This document shows positions 13,621-14,827 of a DNA stretch of 14,827 bases, in pieces. Source of the stretch: Cyclobacteriaceae bacterium (GTDB taxonomy: Bacteria; Bacteroidota; Bacteroidia; Cytophagales; Cyclobacteriaceae). The notes under the pieces are model-generated. The model was not told the DNA's origin and ran no database searches. It worked only from the letters and a program-made list of their open reading frames with translations. Each line of letters opens with the position of its first letter. Position 1 is the stretch's first letter. Position numbers and translations under genes: made by a program. The stretch spans positions 1 through 14,827 of the forward strand of contig JANQPK010000167.1 in NCBI GenBank assembly GCA_028289505.1, written 5' to 3'.

Positions 13621-14337
13621 ATGACCCTACAAATTCGAGCCCGATTACAAATAATAGGTTTATTGTTCTGCACTATTTTAATTACATCTTGTGTCTATAC
13701 CAGTGAGGATCAGACAGGTCAAAGACGAAATCTAGACCCCTTTACCGGTATTGATGTTGGGGGTGCATTCCAAGTGATTTTAAATCAAAATGGCCGGAAT
13801 CAGGTAATGATCGAAGCTGATGAAGCGGTAATTGATAAGGTCCGGACGGTGGTAAAAGGTAATATTCTGCATATTGAAAAGGATTGGGAATGGTTCTCCT
13901 GGGATCATGATGATATTACCGTATATGTAGATATCGATCAATTGAATTATCTAGAATCCAGTGGAGCATCCGAGGTGACAGCTGAAACACCAATTCGTGT
14001 TGACGATATGGAGATAAAGGTTAGTGGTGCTGCTGATCTGAGCCTGGAGCTCTATGCTAAGAACCTGGATGTGAAAATTAGTGGCGCAGCGGAAGTGGAT
14101 GTTTCGGGGGATTCAAACACACAAAAGGTGCGAATATCAGGGTCTGGCGACTACCATGCCCAGCACCTCAAAAGTGAGTATACCAATGCTAAAACTTCTG
14201 GGGCGGCTAGTGCGGTGGTGTTTGCCTCGGATGAAATTGAAGCTAGTGCCAGTGGAGCAGGCTCAATTAGTTATTATGGAGATCCTAAAATAGAAAACAT
14301 CAATTCTTCCGGAGCAGGTAGCATTACCAGGCGTTAA
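13621..14337 (+). CDS. Head-GIN domain (DUF2807, PF10988) lipoprotein
   Basis: A 238-residue exported protein of the DUF2807 'putative auto-transporter adhesin, head GIN domain' family, abundant in Bacteroidota, with no proven function. The signal peptide ends in LITSC (lipidated C24). The domain opens with LDPFTGIDVGGAFQVIL, typical of the family, then NQVMIEADEAVIDKVRTVVKGNILHIEK. It continues as a repeat series of short beta strands carrying S-G-A/S tags at residues 114, 135, 154, 173, 193, 211 and 230, that is every 18-21 residues. This fits a right-handed beta-solenoid-like fold. The end SSGAGSITRR is the usual closing motif. It is the only rightward gene in the window. No ribosome site is obvious before the ATG; the next possible gene to the right is convergent or absent. 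Confidence 0.93.
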   Translation: MTLQIRARLQIIGLLFCTILITSCVYTSEDQTGQRRNLDPFTGIDVGGAFQVILNQNGRNQVMIEADEAVIDKVRTVVKGNILHIEKDWEWFSWDHDDITVYVDIDQLNYLESSGASEVTAETPIRVDDMEIKVSGAADLSLELYAKNLDVKISGAAEVDVSGDSNTQKVRISGSGDYHAQHLKSEYTNAKTSGAASAVVFASDEIEASASGAGSISYYGDPKIENINSSGAGSITRR

Positions 14338-14748
14338 TCGATGCAATATGTAGGATTGGGACGCTAAATCCGGATATTTTGCACCAATAATGCCTTAGGC
14401 AAGTATTCATTACACCGCTGTAGCCAGCTTCTTATTTAAATACAAATAGTATTTGCCTAAATCCGTATGTTTGGAACTGCAACTAACCTTCAAATAGTTC
14501 ATATTGTGGGCAAAACATACTTGTGTAAGGTTTACCATTCAAGTAGACTACACATTTAATCGATAAGTGTTTTCTTAGCAAAAGATGCAAGTAACAGCGT
14601 TAAAGCATCATTTTAAGATCTTCAAAAACTCAGCTATGGTTCCTTGGTACTTTAGGCCAGGACATGTAAGATTTCGTTTTTCCATGCTTAATACACTACC
14701 AATTATTGGGATGTTCAGGGTAACTCTGGATACTACTATGGAAAAAAT
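14338..14748. other. Gene-poor stretch, nothing firmly assignable
   Basis: About 410 bases with frequent stops on both strands. I see a 9-base palindrome GCCTTAGGC (14392-14400), an 8-base inverted pair TTAGGCAA (14395-14402) / TTGCCTAA (14453-14460), and a loose direct repeat CTAAATCCGGATATTTTG (from 14364) / CTAAATCCGTATGTTTGG (from 14457). A plus-strand frame is open from the ATG at 14585 to the window end (81 codons) but its product resembles nothing and its composition looks random, so I do not call it. No clear terminator follows the DUF2807 gene. Confidence 0.5.
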
Positions 14749-14827
14749 TCAATCTAGTGATTTGTGCACTAATCTTTCCCGGGACTCCATGCTATCCAGT
14801 TTTTTGACTGCATGGGTTTCCGGGCAG
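14749..14827 (-). CDS. Possible 3' end of a leftward gene (enters from the right edge)
   Basis: Reading leftward from the edge, one minus-strand frame is open for 25 codons to a TGA at 14749-14751. It ends in a charged, helix-like tail (KKLDSMESRERLVHKSLD). The amino-acid make-up and balanced third-base use look like a real protein end, while the other two frames on this strand close sooner. The opposite strand is also open across this stretch. I do not recognise the protein; 25 residues are too few to be sure it is coding. Confidence 0.25.
   Translation of the reverse strand, partial: CPETHAVKKLDSMESRERLVHKSLD

Noticed and set aside
14392..14460. Integron attC-like inverted repeats
   Set aside because: The inverted TTAGGCAA pair lacks the GTTRRRY/RYYYAAC core and the expected inner boxes.

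Overview
The window looks like chromosomal DNA of a Bacteroidota bacterium, most likely a Cytophagales-type marine or soil organism. This rests on family resemblance and style, not on a marker gene. The hints are a head-GIN/DUF2807 lipoprotein, Bacteroidota-style FecCD/SBP transport genes, short AT-rich and heptamer-like intergenic repeats, weak Shine-Dalgarno sequences, and one candidate TTTG-N20-TAAATTTA promoter. Base composition is moderate and even. There are no tRNA or rRNA genes, no insertion sequence and no CRISPR array.

Layout, left to right (almost everything reads leftward, on the minus strand). (1) Positions 1-1156 hold larE followed by the start of larB, joined by an ATGA overlap. 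They encode two of the enzymes that make the nickel-pincer nucleotide cofactor of lactate racemase. (2) Positions 1271-1761 hold a small two-helix membrane protein gene that looks broken by one stop codon and one frameshift. (3) Positions 1837-9489 hold a tightly packed seven-gene run in which almost every gene overlaps or abuts the next. In transcription order these are an FAD/NAD(P)H oxidoreductase, a NosR/NapH-like polytopic membrane ferredoxin, a DPM1-like GT2, a cellulose-synthase-like GT2, a GT-C (GT87-like) membrane glycosyltransferase, a rhodanese lipoprotein, and a DUF2064/TIGR04282 sugar-nucleotide or glycosyltransferase-fold protein. (4) Positions 9490-9706 hold a promoter candidate and a patch of degenerate repeats. 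(5) Positions 9707-10492 hold an Fpg/MutM-type DNA glycosylase. (6) Positions 10575-13513 hold a complete ABC importer (binding lipoprotein, FecCD permease, ATPase) for an iron-siderophore, heme or cobalamin-type ligand. (7) Positions 13621-14337 hold a divergent DUF2807 lipoprotein with seven SGA-type repeats. (8) Positions 14338-14827 are nearly gene-free, with perhaps the 3' end of a leftward gene at the right edge.

The most interesting unit is region 3. An apparent membrane electron-transfer pair is translationally coupled to three glycosyltransferases, a periplasmic-side rhodanese and a DUF2064 protein. I do not know a described pathway with this gene set. The simplest reading is synthesis of a glycolipid or lipid-linked glycan in which one step, or an associated sulfur-handling or detoxification step, needs electrons delivered across or into the membrane. 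That reading is inference. The individual family assignments are much firmer than the pathway.
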